64,000 bases of DNA from Hoeflea sp. YIM 152468 (GTDB lineage Bacteria > Pseudomonadota > Alphaproteobacteria > Rhizobiales > Rhizobiaceae): the NCBI RefSeq assembly GCF_029210485.1, contig NZ_JARGET010000021.1:1-64000 (forward strand). Direction: 5' to 3'. The position numbers and the translations under genes were made by a program. Under the pieces are notes generated by a model. It saw nothing but the letters and a program-made list of their open reading frames with translations. It ran no database searches and had not been told where the DNA came from. Positions 27,554 through 36,763 of this stretch are shown piece after piece. Numbering within the stretch: position 1 is the first letter of the stretch; each line of letters begins with the position of its first letter.

Positions 27554-29016
27554 ACTTTTCGGAATATCGGAGCATGGACGGCATTGCGCTTTCGGATGAG
27601 TTGTCCAAGCGCGAACTGCCTCCTCGGGACGCCATGCGCATAGCGCAGAATGCGGCCGAAGTCGTGGACGGCGTCTGCAATGCGATCACCTATCGCAGGT
27701 ACACGGCCGCGATGGACGACGCGGAGAATTGCATCCCCAAAGGGGGACGGTTCGACGGTGTGCCCTTTCTGCTGAAGGATTCCGGGCTTGCTTCGACGGA
27801 CCTTCCCTCAAGCACGGGCTCTCGCCTGCTTGACAACACGAGCTTCGCCAGGGACGCGACGTTGGCAGGACGTTTCCGGGATGCTGGGTTCATCAACTTT
27901 GCGCGAACCGCCGTGCCGGAGTTCTGCATGGCGCCGACCACGGAGGCGCTCCGCAACGGCGGGCCGACCAGGAATCCTTTTGATCTGACCCGTTCCTCCG
28001 GCGGGTCATCAGGCGGGGCAGCGGTCGCGGTCGCAGCCGGCGTGGTGCCGATTGCCCATGGCAGCGATGGCGGCGGCTCCATACGCGTTCCAGCAGCCAG
28101 TTGCGGAATCTTCGGCCTCAAACCGTCCCGCGGTCTTGTTCCCATGGGTCCGTTCCGCGGAGAGGGCTGGGGGGGACTGGCATGCGACGGCGTTCTGTCC
28201 CGCAGCGTTCGGGATACGGCACGCGTCTTGGACCTCGTCGGCGGCATGGAACCTGGCGCTCCCTATGCCAGTCCGTCCTTTTCCCGCAGCTTTGAAGATG
28301 CTGTTCGAGCCGGCTCCGTGCCGCCGCTGCGCATCGGGCTCTGGACCGATCCGTGGGGCCTAGACGTGGACTCGCCCTGCCTGGCTGCGGCCGAGGCAAC
28401 CGCCGAGGCCTGTCGTTCGCTCGGTCATCTTGTCGTGCCACTGCAGCCACCCGTCTTTGATTACCCCTCCTTCATTGCAGCAATCATCACGATCATGTCG
28501 GTGAATATTGCCGCCTCGGTGGACAAGAAGCTGGCCGGCAGCGGACGCAGGCCGACGGCCGATGACCTGGAGCCTGCGATCCTTGACGGCTACAGACTGG
28601 GAGTTTCCACCTCGGGAGAAAGCTATGTCCAGGCGATAAACTTCCTTCATGCAACTGGACGTATGATGACGGAGATGATGGCGGAATGCGACATTCTCAT
28701 AAGTCCCACGCTCACGTCCCTGCCGGTGAAACTGGGCACGATTTCGACCGAAGTGCCGAAATTTGAGGAGTTCCGTGAGACCGCAGGCAAGCTCACAGCC
28801 TTTTTGGCGGTGATAAACGCATCCGGCCAGCCGGCAGCGAGCCTGCCGATGTGGCGGCATGAGGGGCTTCCCGTCGGAGTTCAGCTGATCGGGCATTTCG
28901 GCCGCGACGACATCGTCCTGGCGCTTTCGGGCCAGTTGGAGAAAAGCCGTCTCTGGATGGAAGCCGCGCAATTCCCGCTGCTGGCGGAACTGGAGAGAAT
29001 CGGCATGGGGGCATGA
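27550..29016 (+). CDS. Amidase-signature family hydrolase
   Basis: A 488-residue amidase. The catalytic triad is visible: lysine in FLLKDSG near residue 77, the cis-serine in SSGGSSGGAAVAVAAG near 153-160 and the nucleophile serine in HGSDGGGSIRVPA near 178. It hydrolyses amides to carboxylic acids and ammonia in the cytoplasm. In this cluster it could act on the half-amide released by the imidase-type enzyme. It overlaps both neighbours by four bases. An upstream in-frame start at 27511 lies inside the preceding gene and is less likely. Confidence 0.85.
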   Translation: MNFSEYRSMDGIALSDELSKRELPPRDAMRIAQNAAEVVDGVCNAITYRRYTAAMDDAENCIPKGGRFDGVPFLLKDSGLASTDLPSSTGSRLLDNTSFARDATLAGRFRDAGFINFARTAVPEFCMAPTTEALRNGGPTRNPFDLTRSSGGSSGGAAVAVAAGVVPIAHGSDGGGSIRVPAASCGIFGLKPSRGLVPMGPFRGEGWGGLACDGVLSRSVRDTARVLDLVGGMEPGAPYASPSFSRSFEDAVRAGSVPPLRIGLWTDPWGLDVDSPCLAAAEATAEACRSLGHLVVPLQPPVFDYPSFIAAIITIMSVNIAASVDKKLAGSGRRPTADDLEPAILDGYRLGVSTSGESYVQAINFLHATGRMMTEMMAECDILISPTLTSLPVKLGTISTEVPKFEEFRETAGKLTAFLAVINASGQPAASLPMWRHEGLPVGVQLIGHFGRDDIVLALSGQLEKSRLWMEAAQFPLLAELERIGMGA

Positions 29017-29780
29017 TGGATTTTGTCGGCAGAACCGTGCTCATCACGGGGGCAGGAGGGGCGTTAGCGAGCGCCGCCGCCGTGGCGCTAGCGAAACAGG
29101 GCGCTGATCTGGTCCTTGCCGACATCGATCAGGAAAGCCTCGATCGGACGCTGGCGCTTTGCCCGCGGTCACGAGGCCGATGTCTCGATGTGACTGTCGC
29201 AACAGAGGTCCAGGCCCTGGCCGACTATGCGCGCGAAGCGTTTGACCGCCCGGTCTACGGCCTCGTCGGTGCTGCCGGGATGCTGGGGCCTGTGAAGAAG
29301 CTGATGGATGTCACGGAAGAGGAATACGACAGGACGTTTTCCCTCAACACCCGGGCCCTCTGGCTTCTGTGCCGCGCCGTTCTGCCGCAAATGCGGACAG
29401 CCCACGAGGGCTCCATAGTGCTGCTGTCATCCACGGCAGGGCTGGAAGCTTCACATAGCCTCAATCTCTACTCCGTCACGAAGGCGGCGGTGATCATGCT
29501 CTCGCGGAATCTGGCGCTCAATCACGCAGCTGACAACATACGGGTCAACAGCGTCTGCCCCGGGACCATAGAAGGCCCCATGACAGAGAGCTCCCTCGCA
29601 CTGCCCGGCCTTGATGAGGAGGCCCGGCAAGTGCGGCGGAAAAACGTCATTTCGGCCCATCCGATGGGTCGTTTGGGAACACCGGAAGAAGTTGCGCACA
29701 GCATCATCTTCCTGCTCAGCGACATGGCGCGCTTTACCACCGGCGTTGCGCTGCCGGTGGATGGCGGCCGCCTAGCGTAA
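29013..29780 (+). CDS. Short-chain dehydrogenase/reductase
   Basis: A 255-residue SDR. TGAGGALAS is near residues 12-20 (a slightly altered cofactor loop), VGAAGMLG takes the place of NNAG, the catalytic serine is in VLLSSTAG and the tyrosine-lysine pair is YSVTK near residue 156. LADID after the second strand suggests NAD. It is the last gene of the operon that began at 21499 and is not closely similar to the other SDR of the cluster. The substrate is unknown. Confidence 0.83.
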   Translation: MMDFVGRTVLITGAGGALASAAAVALAKQGADLVLADIDQESLDRTLALCPRSRGRCLDVTVATEVQALADYAREAFDRPVYGLVGAAGMLGPVKKLMDVTEEEYDRTFSLNTRALWLLCRAVLPQMRTAHEGSIVLLSSTAGLEASHSLNLYSVTKAAVIMLSRNLALNHAADNIRVNSVCPGTIEGPMTESSLALPGLDEEARQVRRKNVISAHPMGRLGTPEEVAHSIIFLLSDMARFTTGVALPVDGGRLA

Positions 29781-30051
29781 GCTTCAATGAACTTCGGCTA
29801 GCGCTGGCTTTCTCCTATGTGGGTTGGCTGTGCAGCGCTTTGGCAAGATCACTATGCAATGGAGCTTCTAAGAACATTTGGCCTTGGGTGCATAAGACCT
29901 GTCAATCCTGATCATGCGACTGCCTGGGCTTTTGGGCGGGACAAAATGAAGGTGCTTCTGCCTATCCACAAGCCGCCGGCGGCGGCCTTGTTCCGTCGCT
30001 ATCGTGAAAGACTGCCGCACTACGAACACACTCTTCCATCTTTAGATCGAG

Positions 30052-30102
30052 ATTTCAATTGCATAGATGTTCGCATCTTTGTCCTCAGAGGTGCGCCATT
30101 TT
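30052..30102 (+). repeat. Right copy of the divergent 51-bp direct repeat
   Basis: It matches 20253-20303 at 42 of 51 positions. Its last two bases overlap the stop codon of the dead integrase on the minus strand, the place where an attachment site usually lies. About 270 bases of unassigned sequence (29781-30051) separate it from the last gene of the cluster. Confidence 0.6.
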
Positions 30103-30406
30103 ATTTCAATAACTTAGCTAAACCCCTCCGTCTTTTTGCTCCGCGGTTTGCAAAGTCTGTGCTCGTTGCGTTCTCGAACAAGGCGATTGCTGCTTCCGTC
30201 AGCGTGCCTGTGCGGGCAAGCTGACGGTCGAGAATCGTCGTCACAGTCTTCAATCAATGCCCGGCAATGGCGGCGATCTGAGGCGTCGAGCAGTCGGCTT
30301 CAGCAAGCATGGTAATGGCTGTTCCGCGAAGCTTGTGGAAGTGCAGGTCGGTGATGCCGGCGGCTTTGGTAGCTGCTTCCCCTCGGGCCTTGAAGTATCT
30401 CGCCGT
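30101..30406 (-). pseudogene. C-terminal remnant of a tyrosine recombinase
   Basis: The frame shows the end of a phage-type integrase: HKLRGTAITML holds the active-site arginine and IAAIAGH the conserved GH. A TGA at 30254-30256 then stands where the usual serine would be; the same frame continues LKTVTTILDRQLARTGTLTE, with glutamine where the catalytic tyrosine is expected, and ends FANRGAK...LLK. The N-terminal two thirds are not recognisable (30407-30690 has no clear coding). It is inactive but marks the edge of an integrated element. Confidence 0.75.
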
Positions 30407-30698
30407 CCAGCGGAGTCTTGTCTTCGGTGTCGGAACGAGGTTCGAATCCAGGGTGGGGTGTAGCTTCCGCCGTCGCCGGGCGTTCCGGCAAACCCGGTGC
30501 GCTTCAATCCTGCTGCCAAGAGCCGGTCCGGAAACCTGGATTCTTAACAAGGCTCCCCACGTTCTATCATCAGCTCGAAACGCAACACCGTACGCATCAC
30601 CGTCCAAGGTGGGCGAAACCAGATATCCTATGGTTGCCGACCGGCACCCAGTGGAGACAACTGGTCCGGATTGGTTGTCTGTGTGGAATGATAAAGAC

Positions 30699-30716
30699 AT
30701 GTCACAAAACTGTAAT
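30699..30716 (+). promoter_or_regulatory. Pho box upstream of pstS
   Basis: ATGTCACAAAACTGTAAT matches the two TGTCA-like half-sites, 11 bases apart, of the PhoB-binding consensus. It lies 62-79 bases before the pstS start. PhoB should activate the operon when phosphate is scarce. Confidence 0.8.
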
Positions 30717-30777
30717 GAGCCATGAATAGAGAAGCCTTGTCGTCTAACCCGCGATTTTAATTCAACGGGAGTTTCTC

Positions 30778-31812
30778 ATGAACGCACTCAAATTCACAGC
30801 TGCCGCACTTGTGGCATCGACAGCCTTTGCTGGCGTCGCTGTCGCCCGCGACCAGATCAGCATCGTTGGCTCATCCACCGTGTTCCCCTACACCCAGGCT
30901 GTGGCCGAGCAGTTCTCCAACAACACCGGCTCGCCATCCCCGATCGTCGAATCCACCGGGACCGGCGGCGGAATGCAGATTTTCTGTGAAGGCATCGGCG
31001 AAGGTTTTCCCGATCTGACCGGCGCGTCGCGCGCCATGAAGACCACTGAGTGGGAAAAGTGCGTAGCCAACGGTGTCACCGAAGTGACCGAGGCGCTGAT
31101 CGGCTTTGACGGCCTGTCGATGGCGGTGTCGCGCGCCAATGACTACAACTGGGATGTGTCGCTGGGCGAAATCTATCTGGCGCTCGGGGCACAGGTGCCG
31201 GTGGGTGGCGAGTGGGTCGATAACCCTTACAAGAAGTGGTCCGAAATCGATCCACGCCTGCCTGACACTGAAATCGTCGTGCTTGGACCTCCGCCCACAT
31301 CCGGGACCCGCGACGCCTGGGTCGAGCTGGCCATGCATGCGGGCTGCGAAGAGCTTGACTATGTCAAGGATGGCAGCTTTGACGGCGACTGGATTGAAGA
31401 AAACTGCTCGCGCATGCGCACTGACGGCCCGTTCGTGGAAGCCGGCGAGAACGACAATCTGATTGTTCAGCGTCTTGAAAGCGATACCAACGCGCTGGGC
31501 ATCTTCGGCTACTCGTTCCTGTACGAGAACCTGGACAATCTGAAGGGCGTCAACATCAATGGCGTCGAGCCGACCACCGACACCATCGCCGACAAGTCCT
31601 ATCCGGTATCGCGTCCGCTGTACTTCTACGTCAAGAATGCGCACCGCGGCGTGATCCCCGGCCTCAACGAGTTCGTCGCGGAATACATGTCCGAAGATGC
31701 GCTGGCCCCCGGCGGATATCTCTCCGAGCGTGGTCTGGTGCCGCTGGCCGACGAGCGTCGCGCCAAGCTCCAGGAAGACGTCATCAACGCCGTCGCCATG
31801 GAAGCCATGTAA
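30778..31812 (+). CDS. pstS: Phosphate ABC transporter substrate-binding protein
   Basis: A 344-residue periplasmic phosphate-binding protein. A signal peptide ends AGVAVARD. ISIVGSSTVFPYTQ near residue 28 and ESTGTGGGMQIF near 60 form the phosphate loop, and PPPTSGTRDAWVEL near 175 is the second binding segment. It belongs to the larger PstS group that occurs with large PstC/PstA proteins in alphaproteobacteria. It heads the pst operon, with a Pho box upstream and a strong hairpin just after its stop. Confidence 0.93.
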   Translation: MNALKFTAAALVASTAFAGVAVARDQISIVGSSTVFPYTQAVAEQFSNNTGSPSPIVESTGTGGGMQIFCEGIGEGFPDLTGASRAMKTTEWEKCVANGVTEVTEALIGFDGLSMAVSRANDYNWDVSLGEIYLALGAQVPVGGEWVDNPYKKWSEIDPRLPDTEIVVLGPPPTSGTRDAWVELAMHAGCEELDYVKDGSFDGDWIEENCSRMRTDGPFVEAGENDNLIVQRLESDTNALGIFGYSFLYENLDNLKGVNINGVEPTTDTIADKSYPVSRPLYFYVKNAHRGVIPGLNEFVAEYMSEDALAPGGYLSERGLVPLADERRAKLQEDVINAVAMEAM

Positions 31813-31848
31813 CCGGCAGCTGAGAGGATGCGCACCAGTGCGCCCTTT

Positions 31849-31880
31849 TGGCGCCCCCACCTTCCATGGTGGGGGCGCCA
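31849..31880 (+). other. Strong hairpin between pstS and pstC
   Basis: TGGCGCCCCCACC and GGTGGGGGCGCCA pair perfectly over 13 bases around a 6-base loop. There is no T run, so it is more likely an mRNA-stabilising or partial-termination structure that keeps PstS levels above those of the membrane genes, as known for periplasmic binding proteins in other operons. Confidence 0.6.
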
Positions 31881-31925
31881 TCTCACGAGCCGCCAGGCAC
31901 TCCCATGGACCCGACAGGCACTCCC

Positions 31926-33302
31926 ATGACGCTCTTCGCCTTCCTGATCTTGTTTGTTGCCGTGATGGTCGGTTACACCATCAATCTTCGTGCCGCCCGC
32001 GCCATCCGGGCCGGCGGGACAAAGCCTCATTCGCTTGACGAGTTCCACGGCGGTTATGCCGCCCTTGTAATTCTCGTGCCGACCTTTTTTCTGATCATCC
32101 TTTGGGTACTGTTTCAGCCCGTTGTCATCGAGTTTCTCGTCAAGGCCGGCCTGCCCTCCGGCACCTTCGAGGGATTGGGGGCTGGCGAGATCCAGCTCAT
32201 CATGACTGAAATCAGGTCCATCGCCGGGGGGCGCATATTCGGCACGCCGGAGGAGTGGAAGCTTGCGGCCGCAGACCGGCTGGTGTCGTTGCAAGCAACG
32301 GCATCCTGGCTGCTTGTAGCGATCACCGCCGCGATGGTTGCCGCGCTGATCCTTTATACACGTCGTACCGTTGCGGCAGATTTCCGCGCCCGTCACGGGG
32401 TCGAGCGAATCGTGCTTGCTCTTATGGTGGGCTGCGCCACGGTGGCGATCTTTGTCACGGTCGGGATCGTCGGATCGCTGATGTTCGAGACCTTCCGCTT
32501 CTTCCAGATGGTGCCGTTCTGGGACTTCATCCTTGGCACCTCGTGGGAACCGCAGATTCCGATCCGCGAGGATCAGATCGCGGCCGAGGGCGCATTCGGC
32601 ATGTTGCCGGTGTTCCTGGGGACTCTGGTGATTGCCACGATCGCCATGATTGTCGCCACGCCCATCGGGCTCTTCTCGGCGATCTATCTGCATGAATTTG
32701 CGTCGCCGCGTGTGCGATCCATCGTCAAGCCGGTGCTGGAAATCCTCGCCGGCGTGCCGACGGTTGTCTATGGCTTCTTCGCCATCCTCGTTATCGCCCC
32801 GGCGATCCGCTCATTCGGCGCGGATCTGGGCCTGCCGATCGCGCCCAACACGGCGCTCGCGGCGGGCAGCGTGATGGGGATCATGCTTGTTCCCTTCATT
32901 TCGTCCTTTGCCGATGATGCGCTGGGAGCGGTGCCACGCAGTTTGCGCGACGGCTCTCTTGCCTTGGGGTCGACGCCGGCCGAGACCGTATCAAAAGTGC
33001 TCTTTCCGGCCGCCATTCCGGGTATCGTCGGCGGCATCCTGCTGGCGGTCAGCCGCGCCATTGGCGAGACGATGATCGTGGTGATGGCTGCAGGATTGAT
33101 CGCCACGATGACGATCAACCCGCTCGACAGCGTCACCACCGTGACCGTTCAGATTGTGACACTGCTGATCGGCGACACAGCGTTTGACAGCCCCAAGACA
33201 CTGGCCGCCTTTGCCCTGGGTATGGTGCTTTTCCTGGTAACGCTGGTCATCAACATCTTCGCCTTGAGCATCGTGCGCAAGTATCGCGAAGTTTACGACT
33301 AG
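31926..33302 (+). CDS. pstC: Phosphate ABC transporter permease PstC, long form
   Basis: A 458-residue permease. The first 200 residues contain three extra membrane segments and a soluble loop, as in the long PstC proteins of alphaproteobacteria. The core ABC permease follows with ILAGVPTVVYGFFAI near residue 270 and the coupling loop ALGAVPRSLRDGSLALGSTP near 330. A tandem 21-base repeat duplicates the start region, giving in-frame ATGs at 31905 and 31926; I chose the second because it precedes the first membrane segment directly, but the choice is uncertain. Confidence 0.9.
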   Translation: MTLFAFLILFVAVMVGYTINLRAARAIRAGGTKPHSLDEFHGGYAALVILVPTFFLIILWVLFQPVVIEFLVKAGLPSGTFEGLGAGEIQLIMTEIRSIAGGRIFGTPEEWKLAAADRLVSLQATASWLLVAITAAMVAALILYTRRTVAADFRARHGVERIVLALMVGCATVAIFVTVGIVGSLMFETFRFFQMVPFWDFILGTSWEPQIPIREDQIAAEGAFGMLPVFLGTLVIATIAMIVATPIGLFSAIYLHEFASPRVRSIVKPVLEILAGVPTVVYGFFAILVIAPAIRSFGADLGLPIAPNTALAAGSVMGIMLVPFISSFADDALGAVPRSLRDGSLALGSTPAETVSKVLFPAAIPGIVGGILLAVSRAIGETMIVVMAAGLIATMTINPLDSVTTVTVQIVTLLIGDTAFDSPKTLAAFALGMVLFLVTLVINIFALSIVRKYREVYD

Positions 33303-33311
33303 GACCGCGCA

Positions 33312-34604
33312 ATGACCGACCAAACCGTCTCCTCCGGCTCGTTCGACTGGACCAGCCCCGCCTTCAAGTCCAACGTCAAACGGCGCAAACGCAGCCAGTT
33401 CCGGCTCAAGCTGTATGGCTTGACGGCGATCTCGATCGCCTTCCTGATGCTTGCCCTGCTGATCGGCTCACTGGTGTCCACCGGGTATCATGCCTTCACG
33501 CAGACCCACATCAAGATGAACGTCTATCTTGACCCGCAGGAGATCGCTGCGGAAAACCCCGGCCGCGGCGACTATCGGAGTATCCTGACCGAGACCATGC
33601 GGGCGCAGTTTCCCGAGGTGGCGGATGAGCGCGCAGACCTGCGCCGGCTGACCTCCATGCTGTCCAACGGGGCGCAGTTCACGATTCGCGATGCCGTGGT
33701 GGAAAATCCTAGGCTGATCGGCCAGACGGTCGTCTTCGACGTGCCTGTCGCGGACGCCTATGACCAGCTCAACAAGGGGCTGATCGACCGCGAGACGCCC
33801 GAGGAATTCCGCCGCCTGAAAGACGACGAGATCGCCAATTTCGATCTGTTGCAGGAGCGTGGTCTGGTGACCAGGCCGCTCAACACCGCGCTGATCACCA
33901 ATGCCGATTCGCGGTTTCCGGAACTGGCTGGTCTGAAGGGGGCGATCATCGGGTCGTTCTATGCGCTGCTGACCTGCTTCATCCTGTCGTTTCCCGTCGG
34001 GATTGGCGCGGCGATCTATCTTGAGGAATTTGCACCCAAGAACAAGGTGTCGGATCTCATCGAGATCAACATCAACAACCTTGCCGCGGTGCCCTCGGTG
34101 GTGTTCGGTCTGCTGGCGCTGGCGGTGTTTCTGGGCTGGTTCGGCATGCAGCGCTCGGCGCCGTTCGTCGGCGGACTGACACTGGCGCTGATGACCCTGC
34201 CCACCATCATCATTGCCACCCGTGCGGCGCTCAAGGCCGTGCCGCCCTCGATCCGCGAAGCCGCACTTGGGGTCGGGGCCTCCAAACAGCAGGTTGTCTT
34301 CGGTCATGTCCTGCCGCTGGCCATGCCGGGCATTCTGACCGGTACGATCATCGGCCTGGCGCAGGCGCTCGGCGAAACCGCGCCCCTGTTGCTGATCGGG
34401 ATGAACGCCTTCATCACCTCTGCCCCCGCGACACCATTTGACAGCGCCACCGCCCTGCCGACCCAGATCTTCATCTGGGCGGACAGCCCCGAGCGCGGCT
34501 TTGTCAGCCGCACCTCTGCGGCCATTCTGGTGCTGCTGACCTTCCTGATCACGATGAACGCCGTAGCCATCTATCTGCGCAGCAAATTTGAGCGGAAGTG
34601 GTAG
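33312..34604 (+). CDS. pstA: Phosphate ABC transporter permease PstA, long form
   Basis: A 430-residue permease. One membrane helix (about residues 35-58) is followed by about 150 soluble residues before the permease core. The core has [16 protein letters not shown] near residue 255 and the coupling loop [19 protein letters not shown] near 315. The long soluble insert matches the long PstA type that pairs with long PstC. It starts 9 bases after pstC. Confidence 0.92.
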   Translation: MTDQTVSSGSFDWTSPAFKSNVKRRKRSQFRLKLYGLTAISIAFLMLALLIGSLVSTGYHAFTQTHIKMNVYLDPQEIAAENPGRGDYRSILTETMRAQFPEVADERADLRRLTSMLSNGAQFTIRDAVVENPRLIGQTVVFDVPVADAYDQLNKGLIDRETPEEFRRLKDDEIANFDLLQERGLVTRPLNTALITNADSRFPELAGLKGAIIGSFYALLTCFILSFPVGIGAAIYLEEFAPKNKVSDLIEININNLAAVPSVVFGLLALAVFLGWFGMQRSAPFVGGLTLALMTLPTIIIATRAALKAVPPSIREAALGVGASKQQVVFGHVLPLAMPGILTGTIIGLAQALGETAPLLLIGMNAFITSAPATPFDSATALPTQIFIWADSPERGFVSRTSAAILVLLTFLITMNAVAIYLRSKFERKW

Positions 34605-34620
34605 AAAAAGGAAAAAGAGT

Positions 34621-35436
34621 ATGAATATGCTGACCGATACGGCAATCGAGGAAAAAATATCTGGCATGACAATCGAGCCGAAAATCAAGATGCGCGGCGA
34701 GAACATCGTTGTTCGCTATGGCGAAAAACAGGCCCTGTTCGGCGTCAACCTGGCGGTTCCGGAACACCAGGTGATCGCCCTCATCGGCCCCTCGGGCTGC
34801 GGCAAGTCGACCTTCCTGCGGTGCCTGAACCGGATGAACGACACCATCGACATCTGCACCGTGACAGGCGACATCACGCTCGACGGCGAAGACATCTACG
34901 ATCCGAAGATCGATGTCGTGGAGTTGCGTGCACGCGTCGGCATGGTTTTCCAGAAGCCCAATCCGTTCCCCAAGTCGATCTATGAGAACATCGCCTATGG
35001 ACCGCGTATCCATGGCCTGACCAAATCGAAGGCCGAACTCGACGAGGTGATCGAATCGAGCCTGCGCAAGGCGGCGATCTGGGACGAGGTCAAGGACCGC
35101 CTGCAGGAACCTGGAACCGGCCTTTCCGGCGGCCAGCAGCAGCGCCTGTGCATTGCCCGCGCCATCGCGGTAAGCCCCGAGGTGATCCTCATGGACGAGC
35201 CCTGCTCGGCGCTTGACCCGATCGCCACGGCCAAGGTCGAGGAACTCATCGACGAACTTCGCGTCAACTATACCATCGTCATCGTCACCCACTCGATGCA
35301 GCAGGCCGCCCGCGTGTCGCAGCGAACTGCGATGTTTCATCTGGGCAATCTCGTTGAGGAGGGGCCAACCGACAAGATGTTCACCAATCCGGAAAGCAAG
35401 CTGACCCAGGACTACATCACCGGCCGATTCGGCTGA
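34621..35436 (+). CDS. pstB: Phosphate ABC transporter ATPase
   Basis: A 271-residue ATPase. Walker A is GPSGCGKST (about residues 57-65), the signature is [14 protein letters not shown] and Walker B is [13 protein letters not shown], the cysteine being a PstB mark. [10 protein letters not shown] just after Walker A is diagnostic for PstB. AAAAGGAAAAAGAG precedes ATG 34621. It powers phosphate uptake. Confidence 0.95.
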   Translation: MNMLTDTAIEEKISGMTIEPKIKMRGENIVVRYGEKQALFGVNLAVPEHQVIALIGPSGCGKSTFLRCLNRMNDTIDICTVTGDITLDGEDIYDPKIDVVELRARVGMVFQKPNPFPKSIYENIAYGPRIHGLTKSKAELDEVIESSLRKAAIWDEVKDRLQEPGTGLSGGQQQRLCIARAIAVSPEVILMDEPCSALDPIATAKVEELIDELRVNYTIVIVTHSMQQAARVSQRTAMFHLGNLVEEGPTDKMFTNPESKLTQDYITGRFG

Positions 35437-35483
35437 GGCGACCACATCCCGGCAGCGCTGCTAGAGGATTGAAGGATTGAATC

Positions 35484-36206
35484 ATGTCCGATGCCCATAC
35501 TGTCTCCTCCTATGATGACGACCTGCGCTTTCTCGCCCGCCGCCTGTCCGAAATGGGCGGCATCGCCGAGCGCATAGTCGCCGACGCCGTCGCAGCACTG
35601 GTCAATGCCGACACCGGCTCCGCCCAGCGGGTGATTTCGGAAGATCTGCTGCTCGACCATGGCGAGCGCGAAATCTACGACAAGGCCGTTGTGGTGATCG
35701 CCAAACGCCAGCCGATGGCGTCTGATCTGCGCGAGATCATCGGATCGATCCGCATTGCCTCCGATCTCGAACGGGTCGGCGATTTGGGCAAGAACATCGC
35801 CAAGCGGGTGATCGCCGTGCACACCCTGGCGCCGCCGCGCAAACTGGTGCGCGATCTCGAGCATCTGGCCGAACTGGCGTTGACCCAGCTCAACGAAGTC
35901 CTCGATGCCTTCGCAACGCGCTCCCCGGATCTGGCCAATTCGATCCGCGAGCGCGACGAGGAGATCGACGCGATCTACACCTCGCTGTTCCGCGAGCTGC
36001 TCTCCTTCATGATGGAAGATCCGCGCAACATCACAGCCTGCACGCATCTTCTGTTTTGCGCCAAGAACATCGAACGCATCGGCGACCACGCCACCAATAT
36101 CGCCGAGACGGTCTATTACGTGTTCACGGGCGAGCAATTGTCGGCCGATCGTCCCAAGGACGACGATACCGCCAGCATGATCGCGCCTGCCCCCGGTGCG
36201 GCGTGA
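35484..36206 (+). CDS. phoU: Phosphate-signalling protein PhoU
   Basis: A 240-residue protein of two PhoU three-helix repeats. Metal-binding segments are DLREIIGSIRIASDLERVGD (about residues 75-94) and FCAKNIERIGDHATNIAE (about 192-209). It links the Pst transporter to the PhoR kinase and dampens the Pho response when phosphate is plentiful. In related genomes phoB usually follows; here a decayed transposase follows instead. Confidence 0.94.
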   Translation: MSDAHTVSSYDDDLRFLARRLSEMGGIAERIVADAVAALVNADTGSAQRVISEDLLLDHGEREIYDKAVVVIAKRQPMASDLREIIGSIRIASDLERVGDLGKNIAKRVIAVHTLAPPRKLVRDLEHLAELALTQLNEVLDAFATRSPDLANSIRERDEEIDAIYTSLFRELLSFMMEDPRNITACTHLLFCAKNIERIGDHATNIAETVYYVFTGEQLSADRPKDDDTASMIAPAPGAA

Positions 36207-36222
36207 AGACCATAAGGAACGC

Positions 36223-36590
36223 ATGAGCGATGGCCGCGAGACCGTGGCACTCGCTGAAATGGTCACATATCTGACGGCTGAGCGGCAAGTCAGCATCCAC
36301 CGCAGCGCGCTTGGTGCATGGCCGCGCGGAGGCGGGTGGAGGTTGAAAAATGTCCGCACACGCAATGGAGCAATCCCGTCCGGATGTCCTCAAGCGTCGA
36401 CTGGGCTGGTTTGACCGCCAGTTTTCGATCTCGGTCCGAAAAGATTTGTCTTCATGGACGAGACAGGTCTTTCAACGAGGATGGCACGTCTGCGTCGACG
36501 CGCAATGCGGGATGAGGGCTGTCGAGCCGGCTTGCGGCACGGCCATTGAAAAACAACGACAGTCACCGCCGTTCGGCGCTTGGGGAATGT
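36223..36590 (+). pseudogene. Decayed IS630-family transposase
   Basis: Three frames together spell an IS630-type transposase. Frame one gives LAEMVTYLTAERQVSIHRSA and GAWPRGGGW. After a shift near 36350 comes EQSRPDVLKRRLGWFDRQF. After another near 36427 comes GPKRFVFMDETGLSTRMA, with the first catalytic aspartate-glutamate, then CRAGLRHGH, a TGA at 36547-36549 where tryptophan is expected, and KTTTVTAVRRLG. The C-terminal third is missing. Two frameshifts and a stop make it inactive. It sits directly after phoU. Confidence 0.75.
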
Positions 36591-36663
36591 GCAACCGACT
36601 TCAGGGCTGCAGGACTTGATCCGGGTTGAACAGGGCCTGCTGCTGCGAAACCTCGACGATGAT

Positions 36664-36692
36664 GGTGGAGAGGGGATGGGCCCCTCTCCACC
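36664..36692. terminator. Probable transcription terminator
   Basis: GGTGGAGAGGGG pairs perfectly with CCCCTCTCCACC over 12 bases around a 5-base loop. TTT follows on the plus strand. It lies 72 bases after the end of the minus-strand sugar-transport operon and also after the plus-strand phoU region, so it can serve both directions; the T tract is short. Confidence 0.6.
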
Positions 36693-36763
36693 TTTCGTGA
36701 CATAAAACCACGCTGGACAATTCAGACCTTTGTCGGCCGCGCGGCTGTTTCCTCGGAAATGGA

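Noticed and set aside
29817-30224. Plus-strand frame of 135 codons before the integrase remnant
   Set aside because: Overlaps the integrase remnant on the other strand and has no recognisable domain; only the repeat segment resembles anything else in the window.
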